64,000 nt of DNA, taken from assembly GCF_000002425.4 (NCBI RefSeq), contig NC_037254.1, positions 14,915,850-14,979,849 on the forward strand, given 5' to 3'. The translations under genes and the position numbers were made by a program. Each line of letters opens with the position of its first letter. Position 1 is the first letter of the stretch. Source of the stretch: Physcomitrium patens. Taxonomy: Eukaryota; Streptophyta; Bryopsida; Funariales; Funariaceae. Below are positions 25,407-36,057 of the stretch, piece by piece. Under the pieces are notes generated by a model. It worked only from the letters and a program-made list of their open reading frames with translations. It was not told where the DNA came from and ran no database searches.

Positions 25407-27283
25407 TCTCTCCCATTTTTTCGCTCTTTTGAACTGCTGGCATAGTGTGGACTTGAGGTAACCGTCCCTGTTGAGCTCTGGCTTCCTTGTAGTGAACTCC
25501 GACACATAGTCGACGGTGGGTAGTTGCGTCTGAATACCATGAAGATTTCTCAAGTCGAATTGCACGCATGGCATGCGGTACTGTCGACGAACTCTGGAAC
25601 ATCTGCTCACAACTTTTTAGACGATTATTGGAAAGGAAAGTCCCTTCCAGTCTTCAGTGATTGTCGGCTACTTATTTATAACTTGTACTACGTATGCTCA
25701 TCGGTAGTTGGCTATGTTCGAAACGTTTTCCTCGTCCTCCACTGCAGGTACGGACCTCCAGAAAGACAGAGATATATAGATAGATAGAATAGCCTGTATA
25801 CTCGTGTGCCGTATATTAATGTATACGCTGCAGTTTGTAGTACGGTCATCGTCCGTGATCGATTGAGCGAGGAGATCATGTGCGAAAATATAGATGAGAC
25901 GTGTTGGGAGTAAAATTTGTTACGCGTGACTTCTCTAGATTTCGTTCTCAACATGCCCTTCTCATGTTTTGTAAAGAGATTGAATAGATATTTGGATCAG
26001 TAAGCACTGTAACTAATTTTAAGTATAAGATCATGATCAAGAATGAGAATAATGTGGAGCAAGTGTAGGGACGTATTGTCTGCCGTCAACTTCTGAGTCG
26101 TAACATTAGCAATGAGCAACTCTGTTACAATCGTGCAGCAGTGCCAACTTCCAAGTGTACTTTGTAAGTCAAACGGGGGATTCAACTGAATGATGGATGA
26201 TTGTTAATAGAAACAGTGCAGTACATCTTGGGGAGTGAGTGATTCTGAAAACCACGAGTATTTAGAATAGTTGAAGTATGAAAGAAAGACGAAGTATGAA
26301 AGTCTGTATTTCAGAGAGGATGTTTGAAAATGGTTGGTGAGATTGCTTCTCCGCAGACGGGGGAGTTTCTGGCGCAGTGTTACCATGAGAACCGACTACC
26401 GTGGACGGCATTATTTTAAATACACAAGTTCATGTGAATTCGTGTCACAACCATCTACTTCAGAATAAGTTCGCATCTTAATCGATGTTGTCAAGTAGTA
26501 CCCTTCTCATTCATACAAATTGGTTGCAAAAGCGGAATAAACTCGAATCTCATCCCAGCAATCTTCCCCAACTGATCCGCAATCTCAAATTACAAGTTTC
26601 TTCGGGTCACCAGAATAATCCTACGTGAAGAAGTTTTCTTTTTATCTCAATCGTGAGGAACAAAACATGATCACTAAATCTGAAGTTTGCTCCAAACTCA
26701 AACTGTCTCAACTCTTCTAAATTCAATGGATAATCATGTTTTTGCACATGAAATTGCTACAGTAACCTGTCTTTAACCCTGATGGAAGTATATTGTAGGA
26801 GAGTTACTGTATCATAAGATCACCACCATATTTCTGGTGCACTATATTTGAGTCGATTATTTTGACAACTGATCAGGAAATAAACCCGTATTCCTCATGT
26901 GTGCTTCGAGCTCTCCTTCGAACCGTACGTGGTCTATTAAAATTAGGATGAAACGAGTCCTTCACAACCCTAAATCTATCTGAAAATTCCTAGTCTCTCG
27001 ACCTTTTTCCTCCACAACAGGTCCAGAGCGAATCCTGCACAGAGCGCTGGCCCGTGTAAGACAGCTCAATATTAGTACGAAGCAGTCAGTGAGTCACACT
27101 TTCTCCCTTCTTCTTGGCGTTTGATCCACTCATTCTCTCTATAGCCACATCTATATGCTTCGAGAACTTCCCCATGGTGGGGTACTAGTCCACAAGTCTG
27201 AAAAGATTGAAAACTGGAGCTGTGATGACAACCACAATACCTGAAGCTTTCCAGAAGTCACTCCTCAGAACATAGTTTCCTCT
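25407..27283. other. Low-copy DNA downstream of the glutaredoxin gene
   Basis: Contains the 3' UTR of the glutaredoxin gene. I see no clear AATAAA signal close by. A short GATA/TAGA run lies at about 25775-25790. Frames on both strands are short and unassigned. The region ends abruptly near 27284, where element C begins. Confidence 0.5.
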
Positions 27284-28194
27284 TGAATACTACTTGACAT
27301 CTTTTCACCATTAGAAATAGGTATGGCATATAAAGCAAAAAATAAACTTTTTTTTGTGGCATGCATAAAAGCTCTTGCACCTATTAATAAGGATTTGGAT
27401 GTATTAGACTTATGTATTTTGATTTGACTAATGGAATTTTGGATTAAACTACCAAAAAAATTAAAATTATAAAAAATCCAATCTATTTGAAGATTATACT
27501 TTTTTAACTAAGATAATTCTAAAATAATTAGATTAGACAAAGATCTTATCACATTAAATATTACGATGTTATTATAATCTTTAATTGTTATATCTAAAGG
27601 ATCAATCTCATACGTAATATCTCTAGAAGATAGCAAACGACCATCTATGACTTCTACATGTATACATTTAGTTTTTTTGACTAACAATATCTCTTATTTT
27701 TTGATAAATTCTTTATCTATAAAACAGGCTAAGGCTCCTGAATCTAATAAAGCTAAGACTTTGTGATTTTTTGGTCCTAAATAAACTTCTATTATAAAAT
27801 AATGTGAGGGATCTAAAGAGTTAATAGAACCTTTACTAGGAGTTATGTAAGATTCTAGTCACATGATTCCTATTATAGCAAGAAAAACTCATTTTCTAAT
27901 ACCTTATCTTTTTTGGCAACTATGCTTCTCATTTTGTCATTGCGTTATTTCTTTGGATAATATTGAGCAGTATATTTAGCTTCTCCATAATATAAGCATA
28001 AGCCCGCTTCATGTCGACAAGTCTTTTTTTACTCTAAGAGAGGTTTAAAATATATGGCATCAATTTACATTAGTTCTAGCCTTGATGAATAAGTTTTTGG
28101 AAACTTAGGAGCTACTGTCATTATTTGATTTATTTCTCTTTAGCCAAATCTTTATTTTTGATGTCTTTCAAATAATTGATTATCTGTCAAGGAC
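27284..28194 (-). pseudogene. Protease and gag 3' end of element C
   Basis: Parallel to element A protease and zinc knuckle. The knuckle near 27970-28020 reads CLYYGEAKYTAQYY, with Cys and His residues lost, and gag again stops straight after it. The left edge near 27284 is a sharp break against low-copy DNA. Confidence 0.75.
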
Positions 28195-28716
28195 AAGAAC
28201 TCGATGTAAAAACAATTCAGACAAGTGAGCCTTCACTCAAAAAGAGGTAATAAAATATATATAAACAAGGATATATATTGAAAGAGAAATTGGAATGGCT
28301 ATTGCCAAAAGACAAGAAGCAAGAAAGGACTTGACAAGAGTGGAGAAGCCTTCACTCTTGTCTCTATATATACTATCTAACTAGGGGCTACATGGCAACG
28401 TTCTATAGGACCTCCAATATGTGTTGACTTTATAGGACACATGCCTTTACTTACAAGGCAAGTTTTTCTATGTGTGGGCCACATAGTTAGCTTGATCTTC
28501 AAGCTAACAACATGTGTGGCACATGGCCAACTTGTTAACCACGTTTCTAATCCAAAAAGTCAATTAAAGATACCTATGAAGTCAAAGCAGTGTCTATGAA
28601 GCTTCTAAGAAGCTTCCATATTAAATACTATAGAATTAACTTACTTTTACCTACTTTTACTGACTTCTACCTATTTGTATATATAATTACTAGCTTATAT
28701 GATTATGTCTGTGACA
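28195..28716 (-). repeat. 3' LTR of element B
   Basis: TATATATA (28365-28373) is the likely TATA box region. GAAGCTTCTAAGAAGCTTC (28598-28616) is a double heat-shock-element-like motif in U3. The polypurine tract AGAAAGGGGGGTAA (minus strand) adjoins at 28717-28730. Confidence 0.92.
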
Positions 28717-28757
28717 TTACCCCCCTTTCTAGGGACGAGTTCCACGAGGAGCGGTCA

Positions 28758-29180
28758 TCATATATTGAGGAAATCTATGATGCGACGAAATGTATTCGCC
28801 ACATATTTTGATCTTTGTTCTCTTTGAAGATGATTGATAGAGCCTCTCAACCATCGGTAGTGTCCCATACCAGGGCGGAAAGACCACCCAGTTATTTGAT
28901 CATTGTTGAGGCCTTCATAACTTCCTTTGAATAGAATATTTGGAACACCATCAGGAGTTGTTCCTATGTCTAGCAGAATCACCAAACATCGGGAGTCCCT
29001 TCCCAAAACGTGATACCAAACGCGTTGTATCTCACCATCTATTCGAGGAAGAACATGTCGTTCTTGAAGATCTTCATCTCGATTACGTTGTCTTGAAGGT
29101 TGTGACAATCGTAATATCTCATCTGGTAGGTCAGTAAATAAAGGCTCTTGAGTCGAATCCACTGGTTGTTGGTTTTCCAT
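28758..29180 (-). CDS. Extra ORF of gypsy element B, unknown function (140 aa)
   Basis: An uninterrupted frame with its own ATG, lying after the chromodomain and ending about 40 bp before the 3' LTR. It is acidic near the N-terminus (FTDLPDEILRL), with a central block GEIQRVWYHVLGRDSRCLV and a C-terminal block ITGWSFRPGMGHYRWLRG. No signal peptide, membrane segment or zinc finger is visible. A decayed homologue occupies the same place in element A (17316-17738), and the last codons survive beside LTR M (44124-44185). Standard plant chromoviruses end pol at the chromodomain, so this is an accessory ORF. It could be a captured host gene or an extended pol tail; I do not know its function. Confidence 0.7.
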   Translation of the reverse strand: MENQQPVDSTQEPLFTDLPDEILRLSQPSRQRNRDEDLQERHVLPRIDGEIQRVWYHVLGRDSRCLVILLDIGTTPDGVPNILFKGSYEGLNNDQITGWSFRPGMGHYRWLRGSINHLQREQRSKYVANTFRRIIDFLNI

Positions 29181-29299
29181 CTCCTAAGCGTCATTACTAC
29201 AAAGAAGCTACAAACAAGAATTGAAAGTAGAATGTTATCTTGCCTAGATGTTGTTTCTTTTATAAAGAAGGTTTTCATCTTGATTTTAATGGATGTCAT

Positions 29300-29475
29300 C
29301 GATGAAAAGCTTCCACCACCTTTGCTGCATTTGCAAGTTTCTTTATTCGCTCCCATGTGCATTCACTAATACCATATCCGTGCTAATGGATAAGATATTC
29401 TAATTTATTTCGGCGTCGCCGTGAATCTAAGACTTCTTCTACTTCAAACTCTTCATTATTGTCCACTTCTATAGA
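29300..29475 (-). pseudogene. Chromodomain of element B
   Basis: The minus-strand reading has NEEFEVEEVLDSRRRR, LEYLIH and ISECTWE. This is the chromodomain that follows integrase in chromoviruses and is thought to target histone marks. One in-frame stop follows LEYLIH, at the usual WHGYG position. Confidence 0.8.
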
Positions 29476-29904
29476 AGGTGGTAGAGCTTGTCATCATCTT
29501 GGTATGTCCACTAACTTATATGGTTCAAGAAGAGACACGTGGAATACTGGATGGATTTTCATTGACTCCGATAGATGTAAACGATATGCAATTGGATTGA
29601 TTTATGCAGAAATAGAAAATGATCCCAGCCTTCGATAGTCCAACTTGTTACAAGAACGAGTGGTCTTGATATTGTGACGAAGTAGCCATACCTTATCATC
29701 CAAGACGAATGATGGTTGTTCTTTTCGATAAACATCTGCATTGACCTTTTGTTGTTCTTGAGCCTCTTTTAACTGCGCCTTCATCGTTGCATGTAGCTCT
29801 GATAAATGAATTGCTAAATCTTTCGCAGCAGGATTATCAACTTTTGAAAAGTCAAAAGTATCAAGTCGTGGATGATAACCATAATTAGCAAAGAAAGTTG
29901 TTTG

Positions 29905-30846
29905 TTATGTAGAAGAATGTATCGTGTTATTGTAATCAAACTCTCTCAATGGCAAAAGAGTTGTCCAATCATCTTGTCGGTAATTAATGGTACATCTTAA
30001 ATATTGCTCCAAAACTTGATTAACACGCTCCGTTTGTCCATCAATTTGAGGATGGAATACCGAAGATAATTTTATATCCACTTTAAGAATCTTGAAAAGA
30101 GTCCGCCAAAATCTTGATACAAATTGAGTTTCCCTATTTGATATAATATCCTTGGATAATCCATGATAGCAATAGATATTATTAAGAAAGAGCTTAGCTA
30201 TTTCTTCACCTGTGATAGATTTTGTACATGGTACAAAATGTGCCATCTTGATAAAATGATCTACTATCACAAATATAGAGTCATAAGAATTTGAGATTGG
30301 AAGATCCGTGATGAAGTCCATAGAAACAAAAGACCATGGTTGTTCTGGAATGGGTAATGGCTGAAGAAGTCCAAAAGGTCGATGACGAGGAGTTTTCGAT
30401 CTTGAGTAAACATCACATGATTGTACAAAAACTTTAACTGCCTTCCACATTTGAGGCCACCAAAAATCCCTAGATATCAACTCCAAAGACTTATTATATC
30501 CAAATTGTCTTGCTGTTGGGAAGTCGTGACGAGCTTGAATAACACATAAACGTGTTTCTCCTTCAGGAACATATAGGCGTCCTTCGAAATAGAGTACGTT
30601 GTTCTTGAATTCAAATTTAGAGGTATCATGAGATTTAGAAGAATTATTCTTGATATCATGAACAAGAGGGTCTGAAGACATACTTAACTGGACTTGCTTA
30701 AGAAAAGTTAAATCAACAATCAATGTTGATTTTATTGCTCGAAGATGAAATTGGTGTGGCTTCAAGAGAACCATTCTTTGTTGCTCAAAAGCTGCATCTC
30801 TTTCTTTTGGAGCAAGATAAGAATGTCTAGACAAGGCATCGGACAA
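29905..30846 (-). pseudogene. Integrase of element B
   Basis: A long open frame of 313 codons with MSDALSRHS at the RNase H end, then a zinc-binding region (HDFPTARQFG and CDVYSRSK), the core MDFITDLPISNSYDSIF with the first Asp, and GQTERVNQ with the catalytic Glu. The second catalytic motif, usually SDRGTQF, reads SNRETQF: the Asp is replaced by Asn, so strand transfer should be lost. The flanking RNase H and chromodomain pieces are in other frames. Confidence 0.88.
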
Positions 30847-30906
30847 ACCTTGTTATTTTTCTAGCCGATAAGTGATGATGAACTCGAATCTTGATAAAGA
30901 CATGCT

Positions 30907-31248
30907 CTAACGAGCTTGGCGATGATTTAATACGCGTACTGACATAAAATATTTGAGGTTCTTGTGTTCCGTATACATGGTGACTGGATTGGAAGTGCCT
31001 TTTAGATAATGACGCCATTCTTGAAAAGAATCCATAATTATAAGAAGTTCTTTGTCGTGGATCTCATAATTGATTTTTGTTGCTGAGAATTTTCTTGAAT
31101 GAAAGGCTACTGGATGAAGTTTGTCATCAGTTCCCAATTGTGATAAAACGACACCCAGAGCAAAGTCCGATGCATCTGTTTCCATAAAGAATGCTTTGGA
31201 AAAATCAACACGATACAAGATTGGTACAGAAACAAACGCTATCTTCAA
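30907..31248 (-). pseudogene. RNase H of element B
   Basis: Open 113-codon stretch with FFMETDASDFALGVVLSQ, LHPVAFHSRKFS and NYEIHDKELL, the retrotransposon RNase H signature including the first catalytic Asp. Frameshifts separate it from RT upstream and integrase downstream. Confidence 0.87.
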
Positions 31249-31278
31249 AGATTCAAAAGCAACTTTTGCTTCTTGATT

Positions 31279-32265
31279 CTATTGGAGTTTGTCTTTACAA
31301 GTCAAACGTGTAAGTGGAGCTACAACTTGAGAGAAGTCTTTGATGAAGATCCGATAGTAGTTGGCAAATTCCAAAAAATATTGGACATCTCTTACCGTTT
31401 TTGGGATCTTCCAGTCTATAATAGTTTGAACTTTCTTAGGATCCATCATAAGTCCATCATTTGAAATCATGTAACCTAAAAAATCGACTTGAGTAGTGTG
31501 GAATACACACTTTTCTATCTTGGCATAAAGTCCTGCATCTCTTAATTTTTCTAACACATGACAAACATGAAGTTCATGTTCTTCTGGATTCTTAGAATAG
31601 ATCAAGATGTCGTCTAGATAACAGACTATAAAATCGTCCAAAAATTCTCAAAAAACATCATTCATTAGATGTTGAAAAGCTGTTGGTGCATTTGTAAGTC
31701 CAAAAGGCATGATGTTGTATTCAAAATATCCATACCTAGTTTGAAACGTATTCTTCTATTCATCTCATTCTTTGATGCGTACTAGATTGTATGCTCCCCG
31801 TAGTTCTATTTTTGTATAGATCTTGGCTTGATTCATCTGATCTAGAACTCCAGATATTAAAGGTAGTGGATACTTGTTCTTGATGGTAATCTTGTTGATT
31901 CCTCGATAATCAACACACATCCGCAATGATCCATCTTTTTTCTTCACAAATAGAATTAGAGCTCCTACCGGAGATTTAGAATGGCGTATGAAATTCTTGG
32001 CTAGATTTTCTTCAATATACTCCTTGAGTTCAGCCAACTCATTTTGTGATAAACTATAGATTGGTCCGAATGGCAGTTGTGCTCCTTCTTGAAGGTCAAT
32101 TGAGCAATCATAGGAACAATGTTCCGGGAGTGTATCCGCATTTTTTTTTTCAAATACATCTTGAAATTCTTGATATTGGCTTGGAATGCGACTTGAAGTC
32201 TTTTCACTGGTAGAAACGGGTGTGGCATAAATAATATATGGTGATTCTTTCATAGCAGCATGCAA
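31279..32265 (-). pseudogene. Reverse transcriptase of element B
   Basis: Two open stretches. The first (31765-32265) has the segments VDYRGINKIT and YPLPLISGVLDQM. The second (31279-31641) has [11 protein letters not shown], with the catalytic YLDD at 31609-31620, and [10 protein letters not shown] frameshift with stops between them removes the palm segment around the first catalytic Asp, which reads KIELRGAYN instead of the usual DLRSGY-type motif. Confidence 0.88.
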
Positions 32266-32367
32266 GAAAGCTTTTACACCTATAAATACGGATTTAATTG
32301 AACTGGACTTATGACTCTCTACTTGATTAACTACACTGTTAGTTATAATTTTAGAGAAAGTAAGAGT

Positions 32368-32898
32368 TCAGAAAATCCAATCTATTTGAGGGTTGTATTT
32401 TTCTAACCACGATAAACCTAAAATGACTGGATTAGAGGGAGATCTAATGATATTAAATATTACAAAACTATTATGACCATTGATTACTACTTGTATACGA
32501 AGGATTTTGTAAGTAATATTTCCAGAAGATAATGGACGACCATCTATGACTTCTACATGAAGAGGTTTAGTTTTCTTTATTAAAGATATGTTATGTCTTT
32601 TAGTAAATTCTTCATCTAAAAAACATACTGAGGCTCCTGAATCTAACAAGGCAGAGACTTTGTAATATTTAGGTCCTAAAATAATATTTAATGTAAAACA
32701 AGGAGAGGGCTCTGAGGAGAGAATAGGACCTTTACTAGATGTTGTGCAAGGTTCCAGCCGCACGGTCTCTATTGTACCTGGACAAATTCGTTTTCTAACA
32801 TATTGTCTTCTTTTACAGCCATACTCCTCATTTTGTAATTGCGTCATTTCTTTAGACAATGTTGAGTAGTGTGCTTTGGTTCTCCACAATATAAACAT
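32368..32898 (-). pseudogene. Aspartic protease of element B
   Basis: 176 open codons. LLDSGAS, the retropepsin active-site motif, is intact, followed by EVIDGRPLSSG and VILGLSWLEKYNPQIDW. The frame overlaps the gag zinc knuckle in the -1 phase, as in element A. Its ATG lies inside the knuckle region, so it was probably made by frameshifting rather than by its own start. The frame ends at a stop before RT. Confidence 0.85.
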
Positions 32899-33776
32899 AA
32901 TCCTTTTTGACGACGACGAGTCTTTTCTTGCTCAGGAAGAAATTTGAAACGTACTGCATTAATTTACATATCCTCTACTTTCGAATGTATGTGTTGAAGA
33001 GGTGTTGGTATTGCCATTGAATTATAGTAACGTTGAGGTCCACTTGTACGGTTCTCAGATCGAAATTCAAAAAGGCGATTGTTACACTTCACAGCAAAGT
33101 CAATTGCTTGACTCAATGTTTGAGGATCAGGTAAGTTGAGTATTAATTTTTTTATCTCATATTGTAATCCATAGAGAAATTGGCTAATAAGTGTAGTATC
33201 ATCCCACTTGATATCAGTTGCAAGTTGTCAAAATTGTGAAGCATATAACGTTACTAATCGATTACCTTGTCGTAAAATACAGATCTTATTGGTTGCAACA
33301 TGAATTGCATCATGTTCTCCATATATGGATCGAAACTCCACCAAAAAAGCCTCTAGATTATCTAATATTGGATCTCGTCGTTCAAGAAAAGATGAAAACC
33401 ACGATAGTACTAAACCTAAAAGAAGCGTGCTAATGAATCTAACTTGCGATCATAGAGTTGGATAGCTTTGGGGTTGAAGTTCAATCACAAATTGTACTTG
33501 ATTGATAAATCCTCGAAACTTAGATCTGGTGCCATCAAACTTCTCGGGTAGGGCAATTCTTGGTTCTCTAACATTTGAAGGGCGTTCCACCATAGGAAAA
33601 AGGACATGGTTTGGTATAGATGTTGAAGCAGCTCCAACTATTTCTATATCTTTACTTCCTGCCAATCTTGTTACTCCTTGTGGTGGTAAATTGAGTTGAT
33701 GCATCGCAAGCATTATCTCCCTCAATTGCTCTTGCATTTGTGCCATTGCACTCTTCATTTCAAGAAGTTCTGCCAT
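32840..33776 (-). pseudogene. gag of element B
   Basis: ATG at 33776. The first 108 codons are open and include a Met/Gln-rich helical start (MAELLEMKSAMAQMQEQL) and PEKFDGTRSKFRGFINQV, typical of the retrotransposon gag core. After a break, the frame ends with an intact CCHC knuckle CLYCGEPKHTTQHC (near 32870-32915), then LKK and a stop. Confidence 0.82.
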
Positions 33777-33988
33777 GATAGTACTTAGAAGAGAGAAGAT
33801 ATCTAATATCGCTCAAGACAAATAGAAGAGAGGACTTGAGAACAAAAAAAATACTAAAGATAATATTAGTTTAGAAGAGGGTAATCCGCAACTTCTAATA
33901 TGCTTATATCTAATCAAGAAAAAGAGGTAATCCACTCTTAATCAAGATTAGACAAAGCTTTGATATTGTAGGTGTACTCTTATCAATC

Positions 33989-34549
33989 TGTCAAGGACAA
34001 GAACTCGATGAAAAAATAATTCAGACAAGTGAGCCTTCACTCAAAGAGAGGTAACAAAATATATATAAACAAGGATGTATATTGAAAGAGAAACTGAAAT
34101 GGCTATTGCTAAAAGACATGAAAACTAAAGATCCTTGAAACTAGACTAGAAGCAAGAAAGGAGTTGACAAGAGTGAAGAAGCCTTCACTCTTGTCTCTAT
34201 ATATACTATCTAACTAGGGGCTACGTGGCGACATTCTATAGGACCTCCAATATGTGTTGACTTTGTAGGACACATGCCTTGACTTACAAGGCAAGTTTTT
34301 CTACGTGTGGGCCACATAGTTAGCTTGATCTTTAAGCTAACAACATGTGTGGCACATGGCCAACTTATTGATCACGTTTCTAATCCAAAAAGTCAATTAA
34401 AGATACCTATGAAGTCAAAGCAACATCTATGAAGCTTCTAAGAAGCTTCCATATTAAATACTATAGAATTAACTTACTTTTATCTACTTTTACTTACTTC
34501 TACCTATTTGTATATATAATTACTAGCTTATATGATTATGTCCGTGACA
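33989..34549 (-). repeat. 5' LTR of element B
   Basis: 561 bp. GAAGCTTCTAAGAAGCTTC at 34431-34449. The minus-strand sequence after its TTGACA end is GATTGATAAGAGTACACC, again without a TGG start. Confidence 0.92.
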
Positions 34550-34554
34550 TTATC

Positions 34555-35527
34555 ACATGCAATGGCTTGAGTAATAAATTCTTTCAAAGATTTTACCTTT
34601 GGTATTGTTAGTAATAAGTCTTTGACATTATCCTTCAATTCATATTAAAATTGATTGATAAAAGCTTTGTCATTCTAGTCCTTGTTTGCAAGCAAGGTTT
34701 TGGAATTTAAAAGCATATATGGTAGCTAACTGTGATCTTTGCCATAAAGATAAGAGTTTAGTCTCTATTATTCTTTTTTGATCACTTTTTGCAAATGTGA
34801 GCATAAATACTTCTAAGAATGAATTCAAATCATAAAAGAGTCACAAATCTTTTTTTATTAAAATTTCAAACTAAGAGAGAGTACTTCTTGATAAAAGTAG
34901 ACCTATGAATCCAATTTGAATAAATCCATTGGAGTATTGGAAAGGATGCAATCTTAAATAGAGCTTGACTTGTTAGAAAAAGTTTTGAAATTTTGATCTT
35001 GTTCCATCAAACTTCTCAAGCATATTAATTCTTATTCCTATTATACTTATAGAAGCAAAAATTCTTGGATTTGGTTATAAGGTCGATGTACATGCTTCCT
35101 TCAATTATACAATTTCTTGCCATAGACTCTAAACTTGTTCCATAGGTATAGGCATAGTACTTCTATGATTTATATTAAAAATATGTGAGATTTCTACTCT
35201 TAGAGTATTAACAAGTTCATAAAGATCTGCAATAGTTGTAAATTTATTCTCACTTCTACTAAGAGTAGCATCCATAATCTTTCCTTCTATACACAACTCA
35301 AACAAATTCAAAAAATTAAATTAGAAGAGGGTCTCTACAACTTCTAATAAAAATTTCTACAAAGAGGAATAATCTACTATCTTTAAAAAAAAGATCAATG
35401 TTTGAAAATAAGATTTTTGGATTAAAAAAGGATTATTTGTAACCTTAAAAATATAATAATAGCAATAGGATAAATCACTCACTTCTAAAAAAAGACATAA
35501 ATAATAAGTTAGCACTCTTATCTAAAT
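34555..35527 (-). pseudogene. gag 5' part and leader of element C
   Basis: Continues the gag interrupted by B. The start is at 35311 (NLFELCIEGKIMD and NTLRVEISHIF), matching the gag start of element A. Frameshifts and stops are frequent. Confidence 0.75.
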
Positions 35528-36057
35528 TATCAAAGATATGAATCTTGAAGAAAAAAAATCTTCAATACACTCTTGTGTCACTAAAGAAAACTAAAAATTC
35601 ACTCAAAGATGATATAAGATTAAATTATAATGGCTATTGCAAAAAATATGAAGACTAAAAAGTATTGAAACAAGATTAAGGATTAGGAAGGCATTGACAA
35701 GAAAAAGAAGGCTTCATTCTTGCTTCTATATATACTTTCTAACTAGAAGCTATATTTCAAAATTCTATAGGACCTGTAATATAAGTTGACTTTGCTAGCC
35801 ACATGTATTAACTTGCAAGGCGAGTTATCTATATATATATATCTATATATATATATATCACATAGTTAGCTTGTTCTACAAGCTATCAATACATGGTTAA
35901 CTTGTTGATTAAGTTTCTAATCTACAAACATATCTAAAATCAAAATCATATCTATGAAGCTTTTAGAAAGCTAATTTAAAAGACTTTATAAAATTAATAT
36001 ATATTTATCTATTTCTACCTAATGTAACTATTGAGATAAATGTATATGTTTATGGCA
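35528..36057 (-). repeat. 5' LTR of element C
   Basis: 530 bp, A-type, more diverged than the LTRs of A. An AT run at about 35828-35858 has expanded inside it. The right end GTTTATGGCA corresponds to GTTTGTGACA of element A. Confidence 0.85.

Larger units (their letters stand above)
28195..34549 (-). mobile_element. Ty3/gypsy chromovirus, complete (element B), nested in C
   Basis: A 6355-bp element on the minus strand, bounded by perfect target duplications TTATC (28190-28194 and 34550-34554). LTRs are 522 bp (28195-28716) and 561 bp (33989-34549); the difference is mainly a deletion of about 39 bp in the left copy. The termini are TGTCA and TGACA. Domain order is gag, zinc knuckle, protease, RT, RNase H, integrase, chromodomain, extra ORF, polypurine tract. 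Its pol frames are longer than those of A, so it is younger or less decayed, but frameshifts and a changed integrase residue make it inactive. Confidence 0.94.
27284..36057 (-). mobile_element. Ty3/gypsy element C, truncated, host of element B
   Basis: An A-type gypsy on the minus strand. Retained parts are the 5' LTR (35528-36057), leader and gag (34555-35527 and 28000-28194, interrupted by B) and the protease region (27284-27960). RT, integrase and the 3' LTR are missing beyond 27284. Its sequence runs parallel to element A from 20750 to 23170. The B insertion splits gag at the site corresponding to about 21650 of element A. Confidence 0.85.

Noticed and set aside
25032..25610. 192-codon minus-strand frame over the glutaredoxin gene
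   Set aside because: It is antisense to a clear glutaredoxin with active-site and C-terminal motifs, so it is a shadow frame.
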